NCBI GenBank assembly: GCA_945913015.1
Contig: CAMECH010000016.1
Span: 1 to 59,082, forward strand
DNA: 59,082 nt
From: an uncultured Bacteroides sp.
Lineage (GTDB): Bacteria; Bacillota; Clostridia; Lachnospirales; Lachnospiraceae
Direction: 5' to 3'
Below, piece by piece: positions 24,528-34,756 of the stretch. The notes under the pieces were generated by a model. That model saw only the letters and a list, made by a program, of their open reading frames with translations, did not search any database and was not told the DNA's origin. Within the stretch, counting starts at the first letter, position 1. Each line of letters begins with the position of its first letter. A program made the translations under genes and the position numbers.

Positions 24528-25802
24528 ATGATTAAGAAAGAAATGATTGCCATGCTTTTAGCAGGTGGGCAAGGAAGCAGACTTGGTGTGCTCACAGCCA
24601 AGGTTGCAAAGCCTGCGGTTACTTTTGGGGGAAAGTACAGAATCATCGATTTTCCGTTGAGCAATTGTATTAATTCGGGTATTGATACTGTCGGTGTACT
24701 GACACAGTATCAGCCGCTTCGTCTCAATACCCACATAGGAATAGGTATTCCGTGGGATTTGGACAGGAATGTCGGTGGTGTGTCTGTTCTTCCGCCATAT
24801 GAGAAGAGTACTAACAGTGAGTGGTATACGGGAACGGCGAATGCAATTTATCAGAATCTTGAATATATGGAGACGTACAATCCTGACTATGTACTGATTC
24901 TGTCAGGAGATCATATTTACAAGATGGATTACAAGATTATGCTTGATTATCACAAGGCAAATAATGCTGATATCACTATTGCGGCAATGCCGGTTCCGAT
25001 TGAAGAAGCAAGCAGATTTGGTGTTGTTGTAACAGATCAGGACAGCAGAATTACGGAGTTTGAAGAGAAGCCTGAGCATCCGAAGAGTAATCTGGCTTCA
25101 ATGGGAATTTACATATTTAGCTGGAAGGTTCTTAAGGAGGCTCTGATTAAACTTAAGAATCAGAAGGAATGTGACTTCGGTAAGCATGTAATTCCATATT
25201 GTTTCGAGAATAATAAGCGTATTTTTGCTTTCGAGTACAACGGATACTGGAAAGATGTAGGTACATTAAGCTCATATTGGGAGGCAAATATGGAGCTTAT
25301 TGATATCATACCGGTATTTAATCTGTATGAAGAGTTCTGGAAGATTTATACAAAAACTGATGCGCTTCCGCCACAGTACATTTCAAAGGATGCCTATATT
25401 GAAAAGAGCATTCTAGGTGAGGGAACTGAAGTTTATGGACAGGTTTATAACAGTGTTATAGGCACGAGCGTAACGATTGAGGAAGGTGCGGTTGTCCGGG
25501 ATTCAATCATAATGCAGGGAACGGTTATTAAGAAGGGCAGCGTGGTTAACAAGGCGATTGTTGCCGAGAATGTTACGATTGGTGAGAATACACAGCTTGG
25601 TGTCGGAGAAGAGGCACCGAATGTGGAGAAGCCTAAGATTTACAACTCAGGCCTTGTGACAATAGGTGAGAATTCAGTCATACCTGATGGCGTTAAGATA
25701 GGAAAGAATACTGCAATATCAGGAGAGACAACACCGGAGGATTATCCGGATGGAATGTTACCGGGAGGCGGAATAATCATTAAGGCAGGTGAGGATGAAT
25801 GA
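24528..25802 (+). CDS. glgC: Glucose-1-phosphate adenylyltransferase, catalytic subunit
   Basis: Makes ADP-glucose for glycogen synthesis. The 424-residue protein has the nucleotide-binding [11 protein letters not shown] (about 9-19), a conserved [15 protein letters not shown] segment and a C-terminal left-handed beta-helix with hexapeptide-like repeats. The start at 24528 has GGGAGG nine bases upstream; a longer reading from 24474 has no site. The ATGA overlap with glgD shows a two-gene operon, matching the GlgC/GlgD heteromer known in Bacillus-type bacteria. Confidence 0.96.
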   Translation: MIKKEMIAMLLAGGQGSRLGVLTAKVAKPAVTFGGKYRIIDFPLSNCINSGIDTVGVLTQYQPLRLNTHIGIGIPWDLDRNVGGVSVLPPYEKSTNSEWYTGTANAIYQNLEYMETYNPDYVLILSGDHIYKMDYKIMLDYHKANNADITIAAMPVPIEEASRFGVVVTDQDSRITEFEEKPEHPKSNLASMGIYIFSWKVLKEALIKLKNQKECDFGKHVIPYCFENNKRIFAFEYNGYWKDVGTLSSYWEANMELIDIIPVFNLYEEFWKIYTKTDALPPQYISKDAYIEKSILGEGTEVYGQVYNSVIGTSVTIEEGAVVRDSIIMQGTVIKKGSVVNKAIVAENVTIGENTQLGVGEEAPNVEKPKIYNSGLVTIGENSVIPDGVKIGKNTAISGETTPEDYPDGMLPGGGIIIKAGEDE

Positions 25803-26920
25803 GAGCAATAGGAATTATTTTGGCAGGTGGCAATAATAAGATGATGAAAGAGCTCTCCAACAAGAGGGCAATCGCAGCAATGCCAATCGCAGGAAGTTAT
25901 CGAAGCATTGATTTTGCACTGAGTAATATGTCTAATTCACATATAAGTAAGGTTGCTGTAATCACTCAGTATAATGCACGTTCACTCAATGAGCATCTGA
26001 GTTCATCCAAGTGGTGGGATTTTGGACGTAAGCAGGGCGGTCTGTTTGTATTTACACCGACAATTACGGCTGACAGCAGCTACTGGTACAGAGGTACCGC
26101 TGATTCACTTTATCAGAATCTGCATTTCCTTAAGTCAAGCCATGAACCATATGTGGTAATTGCATCAGGTGATGGTGTATATAAGCTGGATTACAATAAG
26201 GTGCTGGAATATCATATTGAGAAGAAAGCAGATATCACAATGGTTGTCAAGAAACTTGATGACAAGAGTGATATAAAGAGATTTGGCCTTGTAAGCATGT
26301 CTCCGGAAGGAAGAATTACCGAAATTGATGAGAAGCCGATTGAAACTAATCTTTCCACGGCATCCATAGGTGTTTATGTCATAAGAAGACGTCTCCTGAT
26401 AGAGCTTATTGAGAAGGCAGCCGAAGAAGACAGACATGATTTTGTTAAGGATATTCTTATAAGATACAAGAATCTTAAGAGAATATACGGCTATAAACTT
26501 GAGTCATACTGGAGCAATATCTCAACGGTTAATTCATATTATAAGACTAATATGGATTTCCTTGACAAAGATATCCGCAACTATTTCTTTAAGGAATATC
26601 CGGATATTTACTCAAAGGTGGACGATCTTCCTCCGGCAAAGTATAACTATGGAGCTAATGTAAAGAACAGCCTTGTTGCAAGCGGATGTATAATTAACGG
26701 ACTGGTTGAGAATTCTGTTCTCTTCAAGAAAGTATACATTGGCAACAATACTGTAATTAAGAATTCAATAATACTCAACAATACATACATAGGGGATAAT
26801 GCATACATTGAGAATTGTATAGTTGAGAGCAACGGAACCATTAAGGCGAATACGAGATATGTTGGCGAAAAGAATGAGCCAAAGATTGTCATTGAGAATG
26901 GCGTTTCGTATCTTTCGTAA
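25799..26920 (+). CDS. glgD: Glucose-1-phosphate adenylyltransferase, GlgD subunit
   Basis: A 373-residue GlgC paralog with the same fold order, including the C-terminal beta-helix. The catalytic nucleotide-binding motif is degenerate: [13 protein letters not shown] stands where GlgC has AGGQGSRLG. GlgD proteins are non-catalytic partners that stimulate GlgC. The start overlaps the glgC stop by 4 bases. Confidence 0.95.
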   Translation: MRAIGIILAGGNNKMMKELSNKRAIAAMPIAGSYRSIDFALSNMSNSHISKVAVITQYNARSLNEHLSSSKWWDFGRKQGGLFVFTPTITADSSYWYRGTADSLYQNLHFLKSSHEPYVVIASGDGVYKLDYNKVLEYHIEKKADITMVVKKLDDKSDIKRFGLVSMSPEGRITEIDEKPIETNLSTASIGVYVIRRRLLIELIEKAAEEDRHDFVKDILIRYKNLKRIYGYKLESYWSNISTVNSYYKTNMDFLDKDIRNYFFKEYPDIYSKVDDLPPAKYNYGANVKNSLVASGCIINGLVENSVLFKKVYIGNNTVIKNSIILNNTYIGDNAYIENCIVESNGTIKANTRYVGEKNEPKIVIENGVSYLS

Positions 26921-27011
26921 TAATCCGGATGAAGGAGTATTTTAATGGGGCAGTGTGTGAGGGAAGGGAAACATCCCTGAACATCAATGCTTCGGAATGA
27001 GAGGGAAAAAG

Positions 27012-27290
27012 ATGAATATTACAGATGTCAGAGTACGTAAGATTTCTAGTGATGGTAAGATGAAGGCAGTTGTATCTGTAACGCTTGATGATGAGTTCGT
27101 TGTACACGATATCAAGGTTATTGACGGAGAGAAGGGGCTGTTTATTGCAATGCCGAGCCGTAAGGCTACTGATGGCGAGTACAGAGATATTGCGCATCCT
27201 ATCAACTCTGAGACGAGGGAAAAATTTCAAAAAATTGTTCTTGATGCCTATAATGAGGCATTGACAGAAGATCCGCAGGAAAACAATTGA
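27012..27290 (+). CDS. spoVG: SpoVG family RNA/DNA-binding regulator
   Basis: A 92-residue protein with the standard SpoVG sequence from [10 protein letters not shown], including [21 protein letters not shown] near the middle. SpoVG affects septation and sporulation timing in Bacillus and binds nucleic acids in several Gram-positives. The ATG at 27012 has GAGAGGG upstream, preferred over the ATG at 26997. It lies about 90 bases after glgD and may be cotranscribed; a terminator follows. Confidence 0.95.
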   Translation: MNITDVRVRKISSDGKMKAVVSVTLDDEFVVHDIKVIDGEKGLFIAMPSRKATDGEYRDIAHPINSETREKFQKIVLDAYNEALTEDPQENN

Positions 27291-27322
27291 GAAAGGTTTG
27301 ACCTCCTTTATATCATATTTAG

Positions 27323-27358
27323 TGAATCCGCAGTTATGTTTTCATACCTGCGGGTTCA
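27323..27358 (+). terminator. Terminator after spoVG
   Basis: An 11-bp stem (27323-27333 with 27348-27358, one wobble) followed by TTTTGTTATT, about 30 bases after the spoVG stop. Confidence 0.75.
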
Positions 27359-27371
27359 TTTTGTTATTAAG

Positions 27372-27400
27372 TGGAAAAATGTAAGATAGCATGATATAAT
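27372..27400 (+). promoter_or_regulatory. Candidate promoter of the PIG-L gene
   Basis: TGGAAA (27372-27377), a 17-base spacer ending in TGA, and a perfect TATAAT (27395-27400), directly after the spoVG terminator. The glgB promoter at 36491-36519 uses the same two hexamers and spacing. Confidence 0.6.
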
Positions 27401-27433
27401 ATCTTTCATAAATGTTTTGAAATGAGAGGAAAC

Positions 27434-28999
27434 ATGGCGGACATGAAGAAATACATTATGCACAACTATGTAAAAAACATTATAAAGGCGGCTGTATTGA
27501 CAACCTGCATTGCGGGGGCGGCGTCAATGCTGACAACTACGGCGTACGCAGAGGAGAGCACCACCTGGGCGGATAATGCTCAGGGGAGCAATGTGCAGGA
27601 GAGTAATGTGCAGGCGGATGAAGTGAAGATTAACATCGTTCCTGCCAATAAGGAGTCTACGTCGAAGCTTAAGGACAATTCCTATTCAACAGCGATAACA
27701 TTTACTGTTGATAATCCGCTTACAATAACACCTGCCAATGCATCGGACAGAATATACGGACTGTATATTATCTGGGCGAAGCAGCCGGGAGAGTGGACAC
27801 TTACATATGACGGACATACAATTACCGGTGGGAAAAATGCATTTCTGCATGAGTATATAGAGATACCTGAAGGCACACAGAGTGCAGTAATTACTCTTTC
27901 ACAGAATGAAAAAATATGTGATATCCGGGCATACTCACAAGGGGAGCTTCCCGGTGACGTGCAGCAATGGAAGCCGGTATGTGACAAGGCGGATATGCTG
28001 ATTCTTTCATCACATGCTGATGATGAGATTCTGTTTTTTGGAGGTATTCTGCCTGAATATGCGGGCGAAAGAGAATTGAATGTACAGGTGGTATATTTCT
28101 CCAATTATTTTGGAGGAACTGTTATCCGTGAACATGAGAAGCTGGATGGACTGTGGACTGCCGGAGTAAGAAATTATCCGGTAAATGCGGATTTCCCTGA
28201 CCAGTATGCAGATAATCTTGAGGCGGCAAAGAAACTGTTCGGATATGAAGAGACGTTGTCATTTGTGGTAGAGCAGATTAGACGTTTTAAACCTCAGATA
28301 TGTGTGGCACAGGATACTAACGGTGAGTACGGACATGGTACCCATATGCTTACATCAGCAGCAATGCAGGAAGCTGTAACAATAAGCATGGATGGCAGCA
28401 AATATTCTGAGTCGGCAGAAAAATACGGCGTGTGGGATGTGCCAAAAACATATATACATCTGTATAAGGAGAATGCAATAAAACTTGACTGCAGAAAGCC
28501 GCTTTCAAAATTTGACGGAAAAACAGCGCTTGATGTGGCGAAAGAGGCATATAAGCAGCATGTGTCACAGCAGTGGTGCTGGTTTTATGTATCTGATACA
28601 TATGAGTACAGCATTGCGGACTTCGGACTTTGCAGAACGACAGTGGGAGCCGATACAGGCAATGACATGATGGAAAATATTACATCATATGCAGAGCAGA
28701 AAAGAATAGAGGAAGAGAAAAAGGCTGCGATTGCAGCATCAAAGAAAGCGGCTGCTGAAGAAAAGGCTGCGAAGGAGGCTGCGAAGGAAAAAGCGGAATA
28801 TGAGCTTCAGTATGGTGTGCCTGTAGGTGAATCATCACCTGATAAAGTGCCGAATTTCCTTAAAAGTGTGGGAATAACAATAGTACTTATGATTGTGGCA
28901 GCGGTGCTGATTCTTTTCATAGGCGCACTTATCAGCAGAATAGTTTACAGAGTGAGAAAACGCAGAAATATGCGCAGAAAGAATAGAAGAAGGAAATAG
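27434..28999 (+). CDS. Exported, membrane-anchored PIG-L (LmbE-like) deacetylase family protein
   Basis: A 521-residue protein with an N-terminal signal peptide (hydrophobic run about 18-38, then AYA-EES). A linker/beta region (about 60-180) comes before the PIG-L domain, where HADDE (194-198) and HGTH (301-304) supply the expected metal ligands. An Ala/Lys/Glu-rich coiled-coil (about 415-455), one transmembrane helix (about 475-500) and a strongly basic tail follow. PIG-L enzymes remove N-acetyl groups from amino sugars. An exported member with a C-terminal anchor would act on the cell surface, perhaps on a glycan. The start at 27434 has GAGG four bases before it. Substrate unknown. Confidence 0.8.
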   Translation: MADMKKYIMHNYVKNIIKAAVLTTCIAGAASMLTTTAYAEESTTWADNAQGSNVQESNVQADEVKINIVPANKESTSKLKDNSYSTAITFTVDNPLTITPANASDRIYGLYIIWAKQPGEWTLTYDGHTITGGKNAFLHEYIEIPEGTQSAVITLSQNEKICDIRAYSQGELPGDVQQWKPVCDKADMLILSSHADDEILFFGGILPEYAGERELNVQVVYFSNYFGGTVIREHEKLDGLWTAGVRNYPVNADFPDQYADNLEAAKKLFGYEETLSFVVEQIRRFKPQICVAQDTNGEYGHGTHMLTSAAMQEAVTISMDGSKYSESAEKYGVWDVPKTYIHLYKENAIKLDCRKPLSKFDGKTALDVAKEAYKQHVSQQWCWFYVSDTYEYSIADFGLCRTTVGADTGNDMMENITSYAEQKRIEEEKKAAIAASKKAAAEEKAAKEAAKEKAEYELQYGVPVGESSPDKVPNFLKSVGITIVLMIVAAVLILFIGALISRIVYRVRKRRNMRRKNRRRK

Positions 29000-29005
29000 G
29001 AAAAT

Positions 29006-29569
29006 ATGTTTATTATCGTAGGACTGGGAAATCCGGGAAGGCAATATGCAGGAACAAGACATAATATTGGTTTTGGAGTAATAGAAGAGCTTGCAGATGC
29101 ATATAACATAAACATGGATATAAACAAGCATAAGGGTATTTGCGGTAAAGGTATTATTGAAGGCAACAAGGTACTTCTTGTAATGCCGCAGACATTTATG
29201 AATAACAGCGGTGAGTGTGTAAGGGAGGTACTTGATTATTACAAGGAGGATGCGGACAGTCTGCTTGTAATATATGATGATATCTGTCTTGATGTTGGAA
29301 GGCTCAGGCTCCGGCCGAAGGGAAGTGCCGGCGGGCATAACGGGATTAAGAGCATTATTGCGCACACCGGGACGGAAAATTTCAAAAGAATACGGGTAGG
29401 CGTGGGGGATAAGCCGAAAAACTATGACCTTGCAGACTGGGTGCTCGGACATTTCCCAAAGGAGCAGGAAAGCGACGTGAGAGCGGGGATAGAACGGGCT
29501 GTAAAGGCAGTACCTGTAATAATGAACAGGGGAATTGAAGAGGGGATGAATGAGTTTAATTCAAAATGA
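29006..29569 (+). CDS. pth: Peptidyl-tRNA hydrolase
   Basis: Releases peptides from stalled peptidyl-tRNA. The 187-residue protein has the family start IIVGLGNPGRQYAGTRHNIGF with catalytic His20 in the RHN motif, PQTFMNNSGE, and the KGSAGGHNGIKSI loop. Normal length. It begins 6 bases after the PIG-L gene and is followed by mfd; the pth-mfd pair is common in Bacillota. Confidence 0.96.
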   Translation: MFIIVGLGNPGRQYAGTRHNIGFGVIEELADAYNINMDINKHKGICGKGIIEGNKVLLVMPQTFMNNSGECVREVLDYYKEDADSLLVIYDDICLDVGRLRLRPKGSAGGHNGIKSIIAHTGTENFKRIRVGVGDKPKNYDLADWVLGHFPKEQESDVRAGIERAVKAVPVIMNRGIEEGMNEFNSK

Positions 29570-29591
29570 TTTTGAATAAATATGGTGAGAT

Positions 29592-32500
29592 ATGAAAGTG
29601 TTTTATGAGCCAATACGCGAACTGGCAGGATATGAGAGCATTTCCAAATGTTTAGGCGAACAGGGAAATACAGTGATGTTAAGCGGATGCATTGACTCCG
29701 AGAAAGTGCACATGGTGCAGGCTCTCGGGGACAGTGCTTTTTGTCGTGTAATTCTGACATATGATGAGACGAAAGCAAGAGAAATGGTGGATGACTGCCG
29801 TTTTTTCAATAGAAATACGTTGTTTTATCCGGCAAAGGATTTGATTTTTTACAGTGCCGATGTAAGAAGCAATGAGCTTGTGGCAGAGAGAATGAAAGCA
29901 ATTAAGGCAATACTTGAAAATACCGGAAATCTGACGATTGTTACAACGATTGACGGCTGTGCAGACATGATTCTTGCAAGGGAAAAAATAGAGTCATCGG
30001 TGCTTTGCTTTGAAGAGGGCGGAATAGTAGATTTAAATGATTTAAAAAAGAAGCTGGTGCTGCTTGGATATGAGAATATGGGACAGGTACAGGCACCGGG
30101 AGAATTCGGCGTCCGTGGCGGTATTATAGATATTTTTCCGCTCACTGAGGAGGCACCGGTAAGAATTGAGCTGTGGGATGATGAAATTGACTCAATACGT
30201 TCTTTTGATGTGGAAAGCCAGCGCTCAATTGAGAGGCTTGAAAAGGTAACGGTCTATCCTGCAACTGAATATGTGTTTACGCAAAGCGAGATTGATAACG
30301 GACTTATTGCAATCGCCGAGGAAGCGAAAAAGCAGGCGGAAATATTTGCGGGCAAGGACGATAAAAGAGAGGAATTATCGAGAATAAAGCATATTCCTGA
30401 TGATTTCAACGAGACAACGGATATTGATAAATTTGTACATTCATTTACGAAGACGACGGTTTCATTTGTTGAATATTTCGACAGGGAAAATACTCTTTTT
30501 GTGCTGGATGAGCCGAACAGAATTGTTGAGAAAATGAATCTGGTGGAGTTTGAGTTTGAGGACAGCATAAAAAACAGACTTGAAAAAGGATACATTCTTC
30601 CGAGTCAGGCGGATGTGATTTATACCTGCAAAGAGATTTATGCAAAGCTTAATTCAAGAAAGCTGCTGGTGCTTTCAACGCTTGATTACAAGCCGAAGGA
30701 ACTTGATATTTCGCAGCGCTTTAAGGTCGATTCAAAGAGCATAAGTTCATATAATAACCGTTTTGAGTATCTGGTGGCGGATTTGAAAAAATATAAAAAG
30801 GCAGGCTACAGAGTTGTAATTATTTCAAACTCAAGGACAAGAGCATCAAGAATGGTGGATGACCTGCGTGATAACGGAATCGATTCACATTTCAGTGAGA
30901 ATTTTGATAAGGCTCTCGTAGACGGAGAAATTATGGTTACTTACGGTAATCTGCACAAGGGATTTGAGTATCCGATTCTTAAGTTTGTTGTGATTGCCGA
31001 GAGTGATATATTCGGTCAGGAGAAAAAGGAGAAAAAACGCAAGAAACGCTATAACGGCAAGGCAATTGCTGATTTTAACGAGCTTGCAGCCGGAGATTAT
31101 GTAGTTCACGAAAATTACGGACTCGGGGTTTACCGGGGAATTGAGAAAATTGCGGTCGAGGGAATTGAGCGTGATTACATTAAAATAGAATACAGCGGCA
31201 ACGATGCACTTTACATTCTTGCAACACAGCTTGACATGCTGCAGAAGTATGCGGGTGCTGATGCGAGAAAGCCGAAGCTTAACAAGCTTGGGGGACAGGA
31301 ATGGAGCAAGACAAAATCAAAGGTAAAGACTGCCGTTACACAGGTTGCAAAAGACCTTGTGGAGCTGTATGCAAAGAGACAGAGCGAACAGGGATTTCAA
31401 TTTAGCGAGGATACGGTATGGCAGCGTGAGTTTGAGGAAATGTTTCCGTATGAGGAGACTTTAGACCAGATCAGTGCGATTGCGGACACGAAGCATGATA
31501 TGGAAAGTCCGAAGATTATGGACAGACTTATCTGCGGTGATGTAGGATACGGGAAGACGGAAATTGCAATACGCGCAGCGTTTAAGGCTGTTCAGGACGG
31601 AAAGCAGGTTGCATATCTTGTCCCTACAACGATTCTTGCACAGCAGCATTTCAATACATTTGAGCAGAGAATGAAAGATTTTCCGGTAAAGGTGGCGATG
31701 CTGTCAAGATTCAGGACTGCAAAAGAAATAAAGCAGACGCTGACAGATTTGAAGAAAGGCATGGTTGATATCGTAATCGGTACGCACAGGCTGCTCTCGA
31801 AAGACGTTGAATACAAGGATCTGGGGCTTCTGATAATTGATGAGGAACAGCGCTTTGGTGTATCACATAAGGAAAAAATTAAGAAGCTTAAGGAAAATAT
31901 CGATGTGCTTACACTCAGTGCGACACCTATTCCAAGAACACTCCATATGAGCCTTGTGGGAATCAGGGATATGAGCGTCCTTGAGGAGCCTCCTGTAGAC
32001 AGAATGCCGATTCAGACATTTGTTACAGAGCATAATGATGAGATGATAAGAGAGGCAATAAACCGTGAACTCGGGCGGGGCGGGCAGGTTTATTATGTGT
32101 ATAACAAGGTGCGCAATATTGATGAGGTTGCAACGCATATACAGCAGCTTGTGCCTGATGCAAATGTTGCATTTGCACACGGACAGATGGACGAAAAAAC
32201 GCTGGAAGCCATCATGTATGATTTTATAAACGGCGATATTGACGTGCTTGTTTCAACTACAATTATTGAGACGGGGCTTGACATTTCCAATGTTAATACG
32301 ATGATTATTGAAGATGCAGAGAATTTCGGGCTTTCACAGCTTTATCAGCTCCGCGGCCGCGTCGGCCGTTCTAACAGGACGGCGTATGCATTTCTCCTTT
32401 ATAGAAGAGGTAAAATGCTTAAGGAGGTTGCAGAGAAAAGGCTGCATGCAATAAGGGAGTTTACAGAGCTTGGCTCGGGCTTTAAAATTGCAATGAAGGA

Positions 32501-33116
32501 TTTGGAGATACGCGGTGCCGGAAATGTGCTTGGAGAGGCGCAGCATGGACATATGGCTGCGGTTGGATATGATTTGTACTGCAAAATGCTGAATGAGGCG
32601 GTGTGCAGACTCAAAGGCGAGTATCAGGGTGAGGACTTTGAGACGGTTGTAGATTTAAATGTGGATGCATTTATTCCTGCAACATATATACGGTCTGAGT
32701 CGCAGAAGCTTGATCTGTATAAGAGAATTGCGGCAATTGAAACCCGTGAGGAACAGATGGACATGCAGGATGAGCTGATTGACAGATTTGGAGACCTGCC
32801 GCATTCTGCAACAAATCTGCTTACGATTGCGCTGATAAAGTCTGTGGCGCACAAGGCAGACATAAGAAAGATAAAGGGCGGGCTTGTAGGTAATTCTGAC
32901 TGGCGCGTTGAAATTTATTTTACTCCGTCGGCATCGCTTGACGTTTCGGCAATTCCTGAAATCATAGAAAGAAATGAGCCGTTTCTTGAATTTAAGCCGG
33001 GCAATGACCCGTATTTTATCTACAGCGCGGCACATAAGGATTTTCCGACAGATTCGGCATTTCTTGCGGCACTTGAGGTGCTTGCGGAGAGCTTTGCGGA
33101 GTACAGGACAATATAG
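29592..33116 (+). CDS. mfd: Transcription-repair coupling factor
   Basis: Removes RNA polymerase stalled at DNA damage and recruits UvrA. The 1174-residue protein shows the usual order: an N-terminal UvrB-like region, an RNA-polymerase-interacting domain with AAGDYVVHENYGLGVYRG near residue 500, an SF2 helicase with Walker A GDVGYGKTE near 650 and DEEQRFGV near 750, and a C-terminal TRCF domain. Length is normal. It sits 22 bases after pth with a modest ribosome site (GGTGAG). Confidence 0.97.
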   Translation: MKVFYEPIRELAGYESISKCLGEQGNTVMLSGCIDSEKVHMVQALGDSAFCRVILTYDETKAREMVDDCRFFNRNTLFYPAKDLIFYSADVRSNELVAERMKAIKAILENTGNLTIVTTIDGCADMILAREKIESSVLCFEEGGIVDLNDLKKKLVLLGYENMGQVQAPGEFGVRGGIIDIFPLTEEAPVRIELWDDEIDSIRSFDVESQRSIERLEKVTVYPATEYVFTQSEIDNGLIAIAEEAKKQAEIFAGKDDKREELSRIKHIPDDFNETTDIDKFVHSFTKTTVSFVEYFDRENTLFVLDEPNRIVEKMNLVEFEFEDSIKNRLEKGYILPSQADVIYTCKEIYAKLNSRKLLVLSTLDYKPKELDISQRFKVDSKSISSYNNRFEYLVADLKKYKKAGYRVVIISNSRTRASRMVDDLRDNGIDSHFSENFDKALVDGEIMVTYGNLHKGFEYPILKFVVIAESDIFGQEKKEKKRKKRYNGKAIADFNELAAGDYVVHENYGLGVYRGIEKIAVEGIERDYIKIEYSGNDALYILATQLDMLQKYAGADARKPKLNKLGGQEWSKTKSKVKTAVTQVAKDLVELYAKRQSEQGFQFSEDTVWQREFEEMFPYEETLDQISAIADTKHDMESPKIMDRLICGDVGYGKTEIAIRAAFKAVQDGKQVAYLVPTTILAQQHFNTFEQRMKDFPVKVAMLSRFRTAKEIKQTLTDLKKGMVDIVIGTHRLLSKDVEYKDLGLLIIDEEQRFGVSHKEKIKKLKENIDVLTLSATPIPRTLHMSLVGIRDMSVLEEPPVDRMPIQTFVTEHNDEMIREAINRELGRGGQVYYVYNKVRNIDEVATHIQQLVPDANVAFAHGQMDEKTLEAIMYDFINGDIDVLVSTTIIETGLDISNVNTMIIEDAENFGLSQLYQLRGRVGRSNRTAYAFLLYRRGKMLKEVAEKRLHAIREFTELGSGFKIAMKDLEIRGAGNVLGEAQHGHMAAVGYDLYCKMLNEAVCRLKGEYQGEDFETVVDLNVDAFIPATYIRSESQKLDLYKRIAAIETREEQMDMQDELIDRFGDLPHSATNLLTIALIKSVAHKADIRKIKGGLVGNSDWRVEIYFTPSASLDVSAIPEIIERNEPFLEFKPGNDPYFIYSAAHKDFPTDSAFLAALEVLAESFAEYRTI

Positions 33117-33142
33117 ATACAATATGCGGAAAGGAATAACCA

Positions 33143-34636
33143 ATGAGATTAAGTGACCTGAACAGATTTGATAATATTGTTATTCAGATGCACGATAACC
33201 CCGATGCAGATGCCGTAGGTTCCGGCTTTGCAATATACAGGTATTTTGAAGCGTTAGGCAAAAAGGTGCGCCTTGTATATGGAGGGAGTTTCAAAATAGC
33301 AAAGAGCAATATGCTTCTGCTTATAAATGAACTTAAGATACCTGTGGAGTATGTCACCGGGATAGAGCCTGCGCAACTGCTTATTACTGTTGACTGCCAG
33401 TACGGTGAGGGTAATGTGACTCATCTTGAAGCAGAAAATGTAGCCATGATAGACCATCATAATACGGGCAAAATGTCTGATGATATGGCAGAAATACGCA
33501 GTAATCTGGTGAGCTGTGCAACTATATGTTATGATATGCTGAAATCTGAAGGGTTTGATGTAAATGAAGATATCAGAGTATCAACCGCACTGTATTACGG
33601 ACTGTACATGGACAGTAATGAATTGTCAGAAATGCGTCATCCACTGGAATGGGATATGGCAGAAAATCTGAAAATAGACAGAGCACTCATCAAACGCTTT
33701 ACGCATGCAAATTTTACATTGCAGGAAATGGAAACAGCCGGTATTGCCATGATAAGGCACAGCTATGATGCGAAAAAGAGACTGTCAATCATAAGGTCAA
33801 AGCCGTGTGACCCTAATATACTGGGGCTTGTTGGGGATTTTGTCCTTCAGGTTGACAGCATAGATGTATGTATAATATATAATGAATGCCCGAACGGGTA
33901 CAAGCTTTCGATAAGAAGCTGCGCGCCTGATGTTGCGGCAAATGAAATGGCAGAGTTCCTTACGGAAGACATAGGAAACGGCGGCGGACATCTTGATAAG
34001 GCCGGAGGATTTATCAATGGCATGAGATTTGACGAGGAGTATGGGGGACTGGGGATAGAGACCTACTTTTTCAAGCGTGCCGACGAGTATTATAACAGCT
34101 ATGATGTGATTTATGCAAAAGACGGAATAAAGGATAAAAGCGGCTTCAGACTGTATAAAAAGCTTCCGTACACTTATGGATATGTCAGAACAACAGATGT
34201 CTTTGAAGCGGGAACCGAATTCAGAGTCAGGACATATGAGGGTGATGTATTTGTTACATCATCAGAAGATATATATCTTATGATAGGGTATTACGGAGAG
34301 GTTTATCCTATTGAAAAATCAACATTTATAACGAAGTATCAGGCGAAGGAAGACGCATTTGTCAAGCATTTTGAATATGCTCCGTCAATCAGGAACTTAA
34401 AGGACAATCATGTCTACGGATTGATGCCTTTTGCAAAACAGTGCGTGAGCGTTGACGAGGCAAAGGTGTATGCAAAGCACCTTGAAAAGCCTACAAAGGT
34501 ATTTTCAAAATGGAATTATGAGAAATATATGTATGGCAATTCAAATTACTATATCTGCTTTACGTATGGCGATGATAAGGATATATATCTGGTAAGGAAA
34601 GAAGTATTTGAAAAGACATATGCTGAAGAAAATTAG
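33143..34636 (+). CDS. DHH-family phosphoesterase with an extra C-terminal domain
   Basis: A 497-residue protein. The N-terminal DHH domain has HDNPDADAVGS (about 17-27) and DHHNTG (about 110). A DHHA1-type nucleic-acid-binding region follows with GGHLDKAGGF near 280-290. This is the NrnA/GdpP superfamily, which degrades nano-RNA or cyclic dinucleotide products. The last 170 residues have no family match I recognise, and no membrane or GGDEF domain is present, so it is not GdpP. AGGAAT precedes the ATG, and the gene follows mfd by 26 bases. A cytosolic nuclease or phosphatase is the likely role. Confidence 0.82.
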   Translation: MRLSDLNRFDNIVIQMHDNPDADAVGSGFAIYRYFEALGKKVRLVYGGSFKIAKSNMLLLINELKIPVEYVTGIEPAQLLITVDCQYGEGNVTHLEAENVAMIDHHNTGKMSDDMAEIRSNLVSCATICYDMLKSEGFDVNEDIRVSTALYYGLYMDSNELSEMRHPLEWDMAENLKIDRALIKRFTHANFTLQEMETAGIAMIRHSYDAKKRLSIIRSKPCDPNILGLVGDFVLQVDSIDVCIIYNECPNGYKLSIRSCAPDVAANEMAEFLTEDIGNGGGHLDKAGGFINGMRFDEEYGGLGIETYFFKRADEYYNSYDVIYAKDGIKDKSGFRLYKKLPYTYGYVRTTDVFEAGTEFRVRTYEGDVFVTSSEDIYLMIGYYGEVYPIEKSTFITKYQAKEDAFVKHFEYAPSIRNLKDNHVYGLMPFAKQCVSVDEAKVYAKHLEKPTKVFSKWNYEKYMYGNSNYYICFTYGDDKDIYLVRKEVFEKTYAEEN

Positions 34637-34644
34637 AAAAACAG

Positions 34645-34756
34645 ACCGCATGGGGCTGTAAGAGAAGGCTTCCGGTAGTGTAAGTTCTACCGGAATTGCA
34701 GTGTTGCCGGTATTGTCAGGATTACCGTTGCTGCCTTAAATTAAGCCCCATGCGGT
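34645..34756. terminator. Nested palindromes between convergent genes
   Basis: A perfect 13-base inverted repeat (34645-34657 with 34744-34756) encloses a perfect 9-bp hairpin (34670-34678 with 34687-34695) and a weaker GCAG/CTGC, GGTA/TACC pairing. The right outer arm lies inside the lipoprotein reading frame. It lies between the DHH gene and a converging lipoprotein gene and probably ends both transcripts, though there is no strong T-run. Confidence 0.5.
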
